Shown: positions 23,813 to 32,151, numbered from the stretch's first letter. The stretch is 64,000 bases of DNA from Thermoactinomyces sp. DSM 45891 (GCF_900119485.1 NZ_FPJZ01000008.1:1-64000); one strand, 5' to 3'. The notes: generated by a model not told the origin, from the letters alone. Numbers and translations: made by a program.

Positions 23813-26203
23813 TTATGGCAATCTGTGGATATTTGCATCATTACGGAAGCTGTCTCTCTCGCTCTGTGAATCAAAAGGGAGTGGGATGTTCTGATGTTGA
23901 ATATCGTCTGGTTTGGCGGGCTTACCTGGCTGAGTCGGTCTACCCGGAGGTGTAATAACAGGTATCGTGATTTCGTTCCCTTCTTCATTCCCTTTTTCTT
24001 TTTCCTCTTCCTCTTTTTTCTTTTTCTCTTCCGCTTCTTTTCGCTTTGACTCTTGCCATGCAGAGAAGCGGGCACGGTCAAATGAAGCGACTGCCATTTC
24101 AAAGCCTAAGTTTCCAGGATTAGGGAATTTACCTGCGAGCAATTGAGGGTTGACTCGTTCGATCGCTTTAAAGATATTGACCCATGCATTTTTCGCCATG
24201 TCCTTATTAGTCATGGACATGTTGTAATCATAGCCAGCCCATACGCCGATGCTGATCTTAGGCGTATACCCTATAAACCATAGGTCGTCATAGTCACTAC
24301 TGGTTCCTGTTTTACCAGCCACATCATATTTAGGATTAATTTTTCTTCCTATGATCGAGGCTGTGCCCCCTTTTACAACTGTGCGCAACATTTTGGTGAT
24401 CTTGTAGGAGGTTTGAGGCGAAAAGACTTCGACTGGTTTGCTTTTGTGTTCAAAAATGATATTTCCATCCGTATCTTCGATTTTACTGATGACATATGGG
24501 GGGTGATGGGTTCCGCCGTTGGCAAATGTAGCAAACGATGCTGTCATCTTCTCTACGGTAAATCCGTATGTATTCCCTCCGATGGCAGATGATTCTGTAT
24601 CATGGGGATGCGGATTTAAACCCATTTGACGGATAAAGTTAAATGCTTTCTCCTGTCCAACGGCTCGAAATGTTTTGATGGCAGGGGTATTAAGTGAAAA
24701 TTTTAAAGCGTGTTCCACTGTGACGGGTCCTTGGAATCTTTCATTCGCATTTTTATAATCGCCGCCACCTCCGCCTTTTTTAATTACTTCATCCACAATT
24801 TTGGCTTGAGGGGAGAGAAGACCCAGTTCCAGTGCAGGGCCATAATCAAGGACTGGTTTAATGGCTGAACCTGGCTGATTTTGTACATCGAAACAGTGAT
24901 CCTTTTGGTTCTTATCAAATTTGTGGGTGCTTGGGACAAAGGCGAGGACGGCTCCTGTCTGATTTTCGATTACACAAGCGCCAAGCTCTTCTTCATATTT
25001 CTTGCCTGATTTGGGATATAATCGGGGGCGAAGTGTGATTCCTTTTATGACGTCCTGATTAATTTCGCTGTATAATTGCTCGTTTAACGTTGTGTAAAAA
25101 CGATATCCTTTCGTCGAGGCAAGCTTTTTGTACTCTTCCAGTGTAGAGCGATATTTACCTTGCTTGTTCAATTCCGCCAGATTTAACCCGTCATTTTCCA
25201 TCAGGGTCTTGGCCGCTTCATCTTCAATGGTAAACATAATAAATGGATATTTGCTGTAGGCATTTTGAAATTGTTCTGGTTTGGCTAGGGATTCTTCTAG
25301 GTTAAAAGAGAGGGCCTCTTGGTACTCTTTTTCATTTAAATACTGATATTCTCTCATTTTAGAAAGAACGAGCTTCATTCTCTTTAGTCCGCGCTCAAGG
25401 CCGGTATTGGTCTCTTCTTTAGTAGCCGTAGATGAATCGCTGTAGAAGGGACTAAGTGCATTAGGGCGTTGAACCATTCCAGCAATGTAGGCGGCTTGGG
25501 CAGGGTTTAGGTCTTTTACATCCTTTTTAAATAATCCATTTGCTGCGGATTTAACACCATACATTTGTTGGCCGTGGGCACCGGGTCCAAAATGGACGAC
25601 ATTCATGTAGTTACGGATAATTTCATCCTTGTTGTATACTTGTTCAAGGCGCAGAGCTAAAATGATTTCTTTTGACTTTCGCTCTAAATCTTTAGATCGA
25701 TCATTTAGAATAAGGTTCTTGACTAATTGTTGTGTGATGGTACTGCCGCCCGTTTGAGAAGAGGCGTTTGTGGCAGACTGATAGGCAGCACGTATGATGG
25801 AACGTGGCACAATACCTTGATGTTTGTAAAAGTCTCGATCCTCGATAGCGATAAAGGCATTGGTTAAGTTAGGACTTACCTCTTTGATATCGCCTAATAG
25901 GGTACGGTCCTGATTTTCGGCACGTAGAGATCCGATGAGGACAGGCTTCCCATCATTGTCTTTATTCTGAAAATAGGCATAACTCGTTTCGAATAGTTTC
26001 TTTAAATCTTTGTCCAGATCACTTTTTGATCGAACTTTTTCATCTTTTACGATCGACTGAACAACACCAGCTGCAACACCGACTCCCAACATCACACCAG
26101 TAAGAGAAATGGTTACGATGATCATTCCGATATAAAGGAATGTTCTTAGTATTCTTTGGGTGGTTGAATGGGAGTTCTTGTATTTATCGACCCGTTTCTT
26201 CAT
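23813..26203 (-). CDS. Class A penicillin-binding protein (PBP1 family), second copy
   Basis: 796 residues with a short basic N-terminus, one membrane helix (about 20-45), GT51 motifs ('FIAIEDRDFYKHQGIVPRS', 'QTGGSTITQQLVKNLIL') and transpeptidase motifs 'GSAIKPVL' (SxxK), 'SLN' (second motif) and 'GKTGTSSD' (KTG). The C-terminal tail has a dense Lys/Glu run and a Pro-rich end, different from its neighbour's Asn/Gln/Pro tail. As the two genes have separate terminators and ribosome binding sites they may be expressed at different stages. A TATAAT-like -10 lies near 26235 on the minus strand. Confidence 0.93.
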   Translation of the reverse strand: MKKRVDKYKNSHSTTQRILRTFLYIGMIIVTISLTGVMLGVGVAAGVVQSIVKDEKVRSKSDLDKDLKKLFETSYAYFQNKDNDGKPVLIGSLRAENQDRTLLGDIKEVSPNLTNAFIAIEDRDFYKHQGIVPRSIIRAAYQSATNASSQTGGSTITQQLVKNLILNDRSKDLERKSKEIILALRLEQVYNKDEIIRNYMNVVHFGPGAHGQQMYGVKSAANGLFKKDVKDLNPAQAAYIAGMVQRPNALSPFYSDSSTATKEETNTGLERGLKRMKLVLSKMREYQYLNEKEYQEALSFNLEESLAKPEQFQNAYSKYPFIMFTIEDEAAKTLMENDGLNLAELNKQGKYRSTLEEYKKLASTKGYRFYTTLNEQLYSEINQDVIKGITLRPRLYPKSGKKYEEELGACVIENQTGAVLAFVPSTHKFDKNQKDHCFDVQNQPGSAIKPVLDYGPALELGLLSPQAKIVDEVIKKGGGGGDYKNANERFQGPVTVEHALKFSLNTPAIKTFRAVGQEKAFNFIRQMGLNPHPHDTESSAIGGNTYGFTVEKMTASFATFANGGTHHPPYVISKIEDTDGNIIFEHKSKPVEVFSPQTSYKITKMLRTVVKGGTASIIGRKINPKYDVAGKTGTSSDYDDLWFIGYTPKISIGVWAGYDYNMSMTNKDMAKNAWVNIFKAIERVNPQLLAGKFPNPGNLGFEMAVASFDRARFSAWQESKRKEAEEKKKKEEEEKEKGNEEGNEITIPVITPPGRPTQPGKPAKPDDIQHQNIPLPFDSQSERDSFRNDANIHRLP

Positions 26204-26259
26204 TTTCCTTGATACCCTCCTCGGTTTCGGGTAATATTATACCATATATTTGAAAGTGA

Positions 26260-26488
26260 CGAACAAGTACAGTAGCCAATAAGTTTTTTCGAATTCAGAG
26301 AACTGGTGGTAGGTGCAAACCAGTCGAGCCTTTTTGGTGAATTACGCTTGGGAGCTTATGTGGACACGGGTCTGCACGGTTTCAAACCGATATCATGATC
26401 GAGTGGGAGATTCATTTGTCATGTGATCTTCAACAAGGGTGGTACCGCGGAATAACTTCGTCCCTTATCGGGAGTGAAGTTTTTTATT
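26260..26488 (+). promoter_or_regulatory. T-box leader (tyrosine) of tyrS
   Basis: A T-box riboswitch. The T-box core AGGGTGGTACCGCGG is at 26436-26450; its TGGT can pair with the ACCA end of tRNA-Tyr. In Stem I a TAC triplet (26343-26345, in GAATTACGC) sits where the specifier codon is expected and reads tyrosine. The antiterminator overlaps an intrinsic terminator. Uncharged tRNA-Tyr should favour read-through into tyrS. The 5' end is approximate. Confidence 0.9.
26454..26488 (+). terminator. Regulated terminator of the tyrS T-box
   Basis: AACTTCGTCCC (26454-26464) pairs with GGGAGTGAAGTT (26470-26481), followed by T-run. Confidence 0.9.
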
Positions 26489-26509
26489 TTGCCTAAAAAA
26501 GGAGAGAGA

Positions 26510-27778
26510 ATGTTGAGTCATCGAGATGAAAAAAAACCAATGACACCAGAGGTTGAGCAAGAATTACAACGACAGTTAGCTATTTTAGAGAGAGGGACAG
26601 TGGAGATTCTACCACTAGATGCCTTTCATAGTAAGTTACGTCGTTCGATTGAACAAAAGAAGCCGCTAAAAGTAAAATTAGGACTGGATCCGACTGCTCC
26701 TGATATTCATATAGGGCATACCGTTGTGTTTAATAAACTAAAACAATTTCAGGATCTAGGTCATACGGTTCAATTAGTGATCGGAGATTTCACGGCTCGT
26801 GTAGGAGATCCGACAGGGAAGTCGGAGACCCGAAAGCAGTTGACGGAGGAAGAAGTCCTTCATAATGCGAAGACCTATACCACTCAATTATTTAAGAGAC
26901 TGGATCCAGCTAAGACGGAGATTTCCTTTAATAGTAAGTGGCTAGCTCCTCTGACATTTGCTGATGTAACCAATCTAGCCGCGAAAGTAACGGTTGCTCG
27001 GATGCTTGAGCGTGATGATTTCTCAAAACGTTACCAAAGCGGTCAGGCGATTAGTATTCACGAGTTCTTCTACCCGCTCATGCAAGGATACGATTCCGTT
27101 GCGTTGCAATCCGATGTGGAACTAGGAGGCACGGACCAAACCTTTAACCTGCTCATGGGGCGTCAATTACAAAAAGAATTTGGCCAGGAAGAACAAGTCA
27201 TTTTAACGGTGCCACTTCTAGAAGGTCTCGACGGCGTGAAGAAGATGAGTAAAAGCTTGGGCAACTATATTGGAGTGGACGATGAACCAAGTGATATGTA
27301 CGGGAAGTCGATGTCGATTCCAGATGAGTTGATGTACAAGTACTTCCAGCTTGCCACAGATCTTCCGAATGAGGAATTAACGAATCTGAAAACGGGCATC
27401 GAAGCCGGTTCGATTCATCCACGTGATGCCAAGATGCGTTTGGCTTACACCTTTGTTGAGATGTACCATGGGGAAGATGCGGCAAAAGAAGCAGAGCAGC
27501 GTTTCCGCACTGTCTTTCAGCAAAATGCACTGCCAGATGATATTCCTGTAGTAGAGATCGCACAGGCTGATCTAGAGACGGAGGGCACATGGGTTGTACC
27601 ATTGCTGACTCAGTTGAAGCTTTGTCCGTCCAATGGAGAAGCGAGGCGGATGATTCAAAACGGTGGTGTGCGTGTGAATCAGGAGAAGCTATTGGATGTA
27701 CAGGCGAGGATTCAGTTAGAAGATGGGCTTGTGATTCAGGTTGGAAAGAGGAAGTTTGCTCAGATTAAGTTGGTTTAG
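26510..27778 (+). CDS. tyrS: Tyrosyl-tRNA synthetase
   Basis: 422 residues from ATG 26510 with AAGGAGAG upstream; a longer frame from 26474 lies within the leader's terminator and is not used. Class I motifs are 'HIGH' (residues 67-70 in 'APDIHIGHTVVF') and 'KMSKS' ('GVKKMSKSLGNY'). An S4-like RNA-binding domain closes the protein. The motif context ('GDFTARVGDPTGKSETRKQL') resembles the TyrZ-type branch of Bacillus. It charges tRNA-Tyr and is controlled by the T-box ahead of it. Confidence 0.95.
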   Translation: MLSHRDEKKPMTPEVEQELQRQLAILERGTVEILPLDAFHSKLRRSIEQKKPLKVKLGLDPTAPDIHIGHTVVFNKLKQFQDLGHTVQLVIGDFTARVGDPTGKSETRKQLTEEEVLHNAKTYTTQLFKRLDPAKTEISFNSKWLAPLTFADVTNLAAKVTVARMLERDDFSKRYQSGQAISIHEFFYPLMQGYDSVALQSDVELGGTDQTFNLLMGRQLQKEFGQEEQVILTVPLLEGLDGVKKMSKSLGNYIGVDDEPSDMYGKSMSIPDELMYKYFQLATDLPNEELTNLKTGIEAGSIHPRDAKMRLAYTFVEMYHGEDAAKEAEQRFRTVFQQNALPDDIPVVEIAQADLETEGTWVVPLLTQLKLCPSNGEARRMIQNGGVRVNQEKLLDVQARIQLEDGLVIQVGKRKFAQIKLV

Positions 27779-27802
27779 GTGATTGTTGATTTAATGAACA
27801 AG

Positions 27803-27837
27803 GGAGACCCTACGATAAAAAGTAGAGTCTCTTTTGT
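27803..27837 (+). terminator. Terminator of tyrS
   Basis: GAGAC...GTCTC stem with inner CTAC/GTAG pairing and TTTT. Confidence 0.75.
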
Positions 27838-27966
27838 ATTTACATGGCAAATTGATTTATAGCTAGTCCATTTTCATGGATGAATAGTTGTAGGCAGTTA
27901 TCACGCTAATTGGGCTGTATGCATAAGCTAAACTATAAGTTAAGTGTGAACTAAAGGAGAATTAGT

Positions 27967-28212
27967 ATGCCAGTATCGGTGATTATGAATCAAATTAATG
28001 TCAATTTGGTTCAGGGGAACGGCGCGGTTTCGACGGGTCAAAATAATTTGTCGGATTGGACCTGTCAGGGTAAAGCGAACATAGCGAATGGGATACAGGC
28101 TGGTATATTCTTATCGACAGCACCTATAAACTTCCAAATGGATAGTGACCTACTCGATACTGCTATTACACAGCCTGAATTGTTCGCACCGAATACGAGT
28201 ATGCAGATATAG
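27967..28212 (+). CDS. GerPA/GerPF-like spore germination protein
   Basis: 81 residues of the GerPA/GerPF family: 'MNQINVNLVQGNGAVSTGQN' resembles the conserved N-terminal strand followed by a G-x-N turn, and 'FQMDSDLLDTAI' matches the family's closing D-x-D-x-x-D motif. GerP proteins sit in the inner coat and allow germinants to reach the receptors. AAAGGAGAATTAGT precedes the ATG. It is 24 bases from the next GerP-like gene in the same direction. Confidence 0.75.
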   Translation: MPVSVIMNQINVNLVQGNGAVSTGQNNLSDWTCQGKANIANGIQAGIFLSTAPINFQMDSDLLDTAITQPELFAPNTSMQI

Positions 28213-28236
28213 GGATGCGATATGGGAGAGAAATAA

Positions 28237-28506
28237 ATGGATGTCACGGTTGGAACGATTCAGGTCCAGTTAATCACCCAAAATGCAGGGATTTTTGTAG
28301 GAGAGAATTATCCGATTCAGTGGAGTACGCAGCTAAAGATTAATTCTGCCGGTGGGACGGTTGCGGGGGATGGAAATATTTTGTATCGAGCTATCAATGT
28401 TATTGATGATCCTGATATTATCGATTCGTATTGGGTCAAGATTGAAAAGGGTGAGGAAAAAGAGGAAGATGAAGGGCCGGTAGGTCCTCACTCAAGTTGT
28501 GGATGA
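28237..28506 (+). CDS. GerPA/GerPF-like spore germination protein
   Basis: 89 residues with a clear family pattern: 'VQLITQNAGIFVGENYPIQW', 'GGTVAGDGNIL' and 'VIDDPDIIDSYW', then an acidic tail (KGEEKEEDEG). It follows the preceding GerP-like gene and its 3' end overlaps the convergent minus-strand GerP-like gene by 15 bases. Likely an inner-coat protein involved in germinant access. Confidence 0.78.
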   Translation: MDVTVGTIQVQLITQNAGIFVGENYPIQWSTQLKINSAGGTVAGDGNILYRAINVIDDPDIIDSYWVKIEKGEEKEEDEGPVGPHSSCG

Positions 28507-28806
28507 GGGAGATCCATTTTGCTCGTTTTCATCCGGCTTCATTTTTTCTGTTATCAACTTTTGTAGCCAGTCCGGAATTTCTTTTGAGTCTGCAGCCTGT
28601 GTAAAGGTGTCTATGAGATCAGAATCCTGTAAAACCGAGTAAAGATCGTGAATCTGATTCTGGTCTCCATGAAATGATCCCAAGCCCTGATTATGCTTTT
28701 TTACACTCTCGAAGTCACTTAACCAGTTATTCCCCATATTGACAGAGGAGGCACCCTCCATGACTCCGATCCGGATCGTTCCGAGTAAAAAAGTGGGAGA
28801 TTTCAT
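28492..28806 (-). CDS. GerPA/GerPF-like spore germination protein
   Basis: 104 residues from ATG 28806, preceded by AAGGGAGTGGTGAT. The first 70 residues show the family pattern ('LLGTIRIGVMEGASSVNMGN', 'NQGLGSFHGDQNQI', 'VLQDSDLIDTF'); the rest is a helical, Glu/Lys-rich extension not found in short GerPA proteins. It follows GerPC on the minus strand by 34 bases and overlaps the plus-strand gene at its 3' end. Confidence 0.76.
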   Translation of the reverse strand: MKSPTFLLGTIRIGVMEGASSVNMGNNWLSDFESVKKHNQGLGSFHGDQNQIHDLYSVLQDSDLIDTFTQAADSKEIPDWLQKLITEKMKPDENEQNGSPSSTT

Positions 28807-28840
28807 CGGTATCACCACTCCCTTTATATATTCGTCTGAG

Positions 28841-29218
28841 CTAATCCACCGGCTTATTGGGATAGCGAATGGAAAATCCACTCTGGTTCGAACTCACTTT
28901 CATTTCAGACAATGGGTCAGTAGAAGATGGATCGGATGGCTGTGAGTGTTTGGATACCGATTTCTTGGAGGCTTGGATACCTAGATTGTTCCCAATATTC
29001 AGCGACCCGCTTAGCTCGTCGATATCCAGCTGGTCCAGCCGAAAGGTGAGCTGTTCGAGTACAGGTTGGTGAATATCGAGTTGATGGATATGGATGTGGA
29101 CTTCTGAGGATCGATTTAGCAGTTCCTTAACACTAGACTCCAATTGGTCGAGTTTGGTGGCTAGTTGTTGGGTCGGATGAGGCGAATGAATACGACGTTT
29201 TCGAAACCAAGAGATCAT
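28841..29218 (-). CDS. gerPC: Spore germination protein GerPC
   Basis: 125 residues from ATG 29218, with AAAGGATGAG upstream. An N-terminal helical segment ('QLATKLDQLESSVKELLNRS') leads to the hallmark of GerPC: 'VHIHIHQLDIHQPVLEQLTF' and 'RLDQLDIDELSGSLNIGNNL'. GerPC is the non-redundant scaffold-like member of the Bacillus gerP operon. The C-terminus is Ser/Pro/Asp-rich. GerPB, GerPD and GerPE are not seen near it. Confidence 0.92.
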   Translation of the reverse strand: MISWFRKRRIHSPHPTQQLATKLDQLESSVKELLNRSSEVHIHIHQLDIHQPVLEQLTFRLDQLDIDELSGSLNIGNNLGIQASKKSVSKHSQPSDPSSTDPLSEMKVSSNQSGFSIRYPNKPVD

Positions 29219-29243
29219 GTAACTCATCCTTTATGGTTAATGG

Positions 29244-29453
29244 CTAATTCGAGCTTGGATGATGAAAGTCGAAATGGTCTTGATCATGAATGGTTTGGAT
29301 CGTACGGATCATACAGTTTTGATCTCCTACAACGCTAGAACCCTCGTTCTTTTTAGTAGTGGATCGGATTTGTGTATGAATGTTTTTTCCCGAGAAAATG
29401 CCTGCTGATTGTGTCATGGCGTCTACTTTTAGAGAGTCTAATTTAAATTTTAT
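29244..29453 (-). CDS. GerPA/GerPF-like protein with apparent ATA start
   Basis: 69 residues in a frame that opens eight bases after a perfect AGGAGG (minus strand, 29462-29467) with the triplet ATA; upstream is an in-frame TAG, and the first in-frame ATG is 12 codons later with no ribosome binding site. The product reads KFKLDSLKVDAMTQSAGIFSG after the start, then 'NEGSSVVGDQNCMIRTIQ' and 'IHDQDHFDFH', matching the GerPA/F pattern. Either AUA initiates or the ATG has mutated and the gene is poorly expressed. It is the first gene of the minus-strand GerP unit. Confidence 0.65.
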   Translation of the reverse strand: MKFKLDSLKVDAMTQSAGIFSGKNIHTQIRSTTKKNEGSSVVGDQNCMIRTIQTIHDQDHFDFHHPSSN

Positions 29454-29494
29454 CTGAAAAACCTCCTAAACGAGATGATAAGGAAGGTGTGGAT

Positions 29495-29947
29495 ATGATG
29501 AATGATATTTGGAGTACAATTCGATCAATACCTTGGCAAGGTGGGGACCCGATTACTCCCGGAAAATTAAATCCTACTCAAATACAAACATTTATTCAAA
29601 AAAGCATTCAGCAGTCGCTGGGTGAGGTATTTCAAAGTAATCCGATTGCTACTTCTTTTAGTGGAAATGATTCCGGAATGCAATGGGATTTAGTCGAGTT
29701 GATGGATTACGTTATTATTAAGGGTGAGCTACCAAATAGCGTTCGCCCCAGTGAGATTCGATTTTTTTGTACAAAGTCAGAACTCATTATTGAGACGGGG
29801 TCGAAAGGAAATAGAACAACTGTTTCGTTACCTTGTTTAGTGAAAGAAAAAGGGATTCGTGCGAAATGTAAAGAGGGAACTTTTGAGATACGGCTACCGA
29901 AAGAGCGTGGAGGAAAGGAAACATTAATTGCTGTAGAATGGGAATAG
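29495..29947 (+). CDS. Alpha-crystallin (Hsp20)-like spore protein
   Basis: 150 residues from ATG 29495 (AGGAAGGTG upstream; a second ATG follows). Residues about 65-150 look like an alpha-crystallin domain: 'DYVIIKGELPNSVRPSEIRF', 'LIIETGSKGNRTTVSLPCLV', 'GTFEIRLPKERG', ending 'LIAVEWE'. B. subtilis spore proteins such as GerT and CotM have this fold, and the position next to the GerP genes suggests a coat or germination role. It diverges from the GerP minus-strand unit with only 41 bases between start codons. Confidence 0.65.
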   Translation: MMNDIWSTIRSIPWQGGDPITPGKLNPTQIQTFIQKSIQQSLGEVFQSNPIATSFSGNDSGMQWDLVELMDYVIIKGELPNSVRPSEIRFFCTKSELIIETGSKGNRTTVSLPCLVKEKGIRAKCKEGTFEIRLPKERGGKETLIAVEWE

Positions 29948-30009
29948 CATTCATAATAGTTCCACTTCTTTTTTATATGATTCATTGCGGCTATATATGA
30001 TTGGAAGGA

Positions 30010-30046
30010 TAAAAAAACTGCCATGTCTACTAGACATAGCAGTTTA
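30010..30046 (-). terminator. Terminator of rpsD
   Basis: On the minus strand AAACTGCTATGTCT...AGACATGGCAGTTT followed by T-run. Confidence 0.88.
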
Positions 30047-30058
30047 CTTACGAAAAGA

Positions 30059-30658
30059 TTAACGAGAGTAAAACTCTACGATCAAGGTTTCGTTGATTTC
30101 GGATGGTAATTCACTACGGTCTGGAAGACGAGTGAGAGAACCTTCCATTTTGCTCTCATCAAAAGTGAGATATTCTGGTAAGAAAGAGCGCTCTGCAAGA
30201 GCTTCTTTCACGATGGTTAGGTTTTGGCTACGCTCGCGAAGACCGATTACATCACCGATTGAAACAGTGAAAGCTGGGCGGTCTACTTTTTTGCCGTTCA
30301 CAGTAACGTGACCATGAACTACTAATTGACGTGCTTGAGAACGAGTGCGTGTTAGACCGAGACGGTATACGAGGTTGTCTAGACGTACTTCAAGAGCTTT
30401 CATGAAGTTTTCACCATGAATCCCTTGTACTTTACCAGACTTATCGAATAAGTTGCGGAACTGACGCTCGTTTAAGCCGTACATGAGACGTAGTTTTTGT
30501 TTTTCTTGCAATTGGATTCCGTACTCGCTCAATTTTTTACGAGCTTGTCCGTGTTGTCCTGGAGCATAAGGACGTTTTGCCAACTCTTTACCAGTACCGG
30601 AAAGAGAGATGCCAAGACGACGACTAAGTTTCCAGCGTGGGCCAGTATAACGTGCCAT
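30059..30658 (-). CDS. rpsD: Ribosomal protein S4
   Basis: 199 residues from ATG 30658, with AAAGGAGAG upstream; an open frame to 30826 is leader sequence. Typical S4: 'MARYTGPRWKLSRRLGISLS', 'KRPYAPGQHGQARKKLSEYG', the S4 domain 'MKALEVRLDNLVYRLGLTRT' and 'SQARQLVVHGHVTVNGKKVD'. It is a primary assembly protein of the 30S subunit and, in Firmicutes, represses its own mRNA. As in B. subtilis it is monocistronic and lies near tyrS and ytsP. Confidence 0.97.
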   Translation of the reverse strand: MARYTGPRWKLSRRLGISLSGTGKELAKRPYAPGQHGQARKKLSEYGIQLQEKQKLRLMYGLNERQFRNLFDKSGKVQGIHGENFMKALEVRLDNLVYRLGLTRTRSQARQLVVHGHVTVNGKKVDRPAFTVSIGDVIGLRERSQNLTIVKEALAERSFLPEYLTFDESKMEGSLTRLPDRSELPSEINETLIVEFYSR

Positions 30659-30880
30659 AGTATTAACTCTCCTTTTGTGATCATTTGCGATCAATTGTGT
30701 TGTTATCGCACAAACGACAGGGACTATTTCGCTGTAATGGATCTGCCCGCTTCCGGATAGCGACGAAAGCAAGAGATTCCTATCTATAAATGCGATAGGG
30801 CGAAGTAGTGAGGGTGATCCCTTCACCTTTTATGAGCTATCCTCATCTCCCTAAGGAGGGATACATTTGAGCCATACAAG
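30659..30880 (-). promoter_or_regulatory. Structured rpsD leader, candidate S4 autoregulatory RNA
   Basis: About 220 untranslated bases separate the rpsD promoter from its start. Several inverted repeats are visible on the minus strand (GGTGAAGGGATCACC, CCTATC...GATAGG, TTGTG...CACAA, TGATCGCAAATGATCA). Firmicute rpsD leaders are known to bind S4, so this is the likely element; the covariance match was not tested. Confidence 0.6.
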
Positions 30881-30885
30881 GATGA

Positions 30886-30913
30886 ATTATATCATTCTAC
30901 TAAAAAAAGTCAA
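30886..30913 (-). promoter_or_regulatory. Sigma-A promoter of rpsD
   Basis: On the minus strand TTGACT (30908-30913), 16-base spacer, TATAAT (30886-30891). Confidence 0.85.
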
Positions 30914-30933
30914 TGGGGAGCTCGTGGACAGGG

Positions 30934-31584
30934 TTACCGTCCCTGAGGTGGATATGCACGTACATAGTTGATCGTAAAGCCTCGTCCCGAAAATTTTTCC
31001 TCGTATTCAGTGGTGATATTGGTGTTTGCCCATTCGCTTTGATGTAAATCGCGGGACATCTCGACAATCTCCCAACCGTGTGCTTCTAGCTCTTCTAGTG
31101 AGAAATCGAATAGGGAAACACTATCTGTTTTTAAGATGAGGTCACCGTCTGGTTTTAATACGTTGCGATATTTGTCTAGAAATGTGTGGTGCGTGAGGCG
31201 ACGTTTGGCATGACGGGTTTTCGGCCACGGATCGCTAAAATGAAGATAGATCCGGTCGACTTCTTCTCCTGGAGAAAAAATTTCTTCTAATTTGGTAATA
31301 TCCATCCATATATATCGGAGATTGGTGCACTCTGTTGCTTCCCCTTTTTGGACTGCATGCATGAGAGGTTCTTCGATCTTTTCTACGCCAATCCAATTAA
31401 TATCAGGGTGAAGCTCCGCTGCCTTGGCTAAAAATTGCCCTTTTCCTGTTCCTAGTTCGATATATAACGGTTGTTTGGAAGGAAAGCGAGTCCCCCATTG
31501 ACCTTTGCTTTCTTCGGGTTGTTGCACGACGAGTGGGTGAGTAGATAAGATCTGCCGTGCTAATGGATGTCTTCGTAAACGCAT
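30934..31584 (-). CDS. trmB: tRNA (guanine-46-N7)-methyltransferase
   Basis: 216 residues from ATG 31584, seven bases after GAGGGAC; a frame open to 31728 adds residues not found in the family. SAM-binding motif 'YIELGTGKGQFLAKAAELHP', 'GVEKIEEPLMHAVQ', and the TrmB signature 'YLHFSDPWPKTRHAKRRL', then 'ITTEYEEKFSGRGFTINYVRA'. It forms m7G46 in the tRNA variable loop. It lies upstream of rpsD on the same strand, but rpsD has its own promoter in between. Confidence 0.95.
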   Translation of the reverse strand: MRLRRHPLARQILSTHPLVVQQPEESKGQWGTRFPSKQPLYIELGTGKGQFLAKAAELHPDINWIGVEKIEEPLMHAVQKGEATECTNLRYIWMDITKLEEIFSPGEEVDRIYLHFSDPWPKTRHAKRRLTHHTFLDKYRNVLKPDGDLILKTDSVSLFDFSLEELEAHGWEIVEMSRDLHQSEWANTNITTEYEEKFSGRGFTINYVRAYPPQGR

Positions 31585-31722
31585 AGATTTGTCCCTCATT
31601 TGTTCAGAATTAGCTATATTATTATAGCCTAGACTTCGCTTGTCGACAAAATAAGATTGAAAAGCTTGCCTAGATTGCACTAGGTTGAATCGTGCGCTAA
31701 GATGGAGGTGAAGTGGGGGATT

Positions 31723-32151
31723 ATGCATATGATGAAGCCATATAAAGTTGTGGCAAAAGCGATTATCTTTGATCAGAATCGCGTGTTGATTTTGCGTAAG
31801 TCATTGCAGGAGAGGCTCGCGAAAGATTCTCATGGCTGGGATTTTCCGGGTGGGACACTGGAACCTGATGAATCATTAATGGATGGGCTATCTCGGGAGT
31901 TACAAGAGGAAGTGAGTTTATCTGTAAAAGTGGTGGCCCCTGCGTATATTTACGATGAAGTTCAGGAAGAGAAACATATGATGATCATTAAGTTTGCTTG
32001 TCACCAACCGAGTGGGGAGGTCATGATCAGCGAGGAGCATGACTCTTATCATTGGTTTGATCTTGATAGCTTACACCAAGCATCGATTCCAGAGTGGATG
32101 AAAGAAGAGATTCGTCGAGCCCAGCGTATCTATAAAGAATTCCAAAAATAA
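31723..32151 (+). CDS. Nudix hydrolase
   Basis: 142 residues from ATG 31723, with further ATGs at 31729 and 31732 possible. The Nudix box is complete: 'GGTLEPDESLMDGLSRELQE' followed by EV, after 'GWDFPG'. Nudix enzymes hydrolyse nucleoside diphosphate-X compounds; the substrate cannot be told from sequence. It is divergent from trmB with about 140 bases between starts. Confidence 0.87.
   Translation: MHMMKPYKVVAKAIIFDQNRVLILRKSLQERLAKDSHGWDFPGGTLEPDESLMDGLSRELQEEVSLSVKVVAPAYIYDEVQEEKHMMIIKFACHQPSGEVMISEEHDSYHWFDLDSLHQASIPEWMKEEIRRAQRIYKEFQK

Noticed and set aside
23695..24102. Minus-strand frame with a Lys/Arg-rich stretch overlapping the second PBP gene
   Set aside because: A shadow of the Lys/Glu-rich tail in another frame; crosses the terminator and has no start signal.
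30659..30826. N-terminal extension of rpsD
   Set aside because: S4 always begins MARY-like, with the AAAGGAGAG site directly before ATG 30658; the upstream part is leader RNA.
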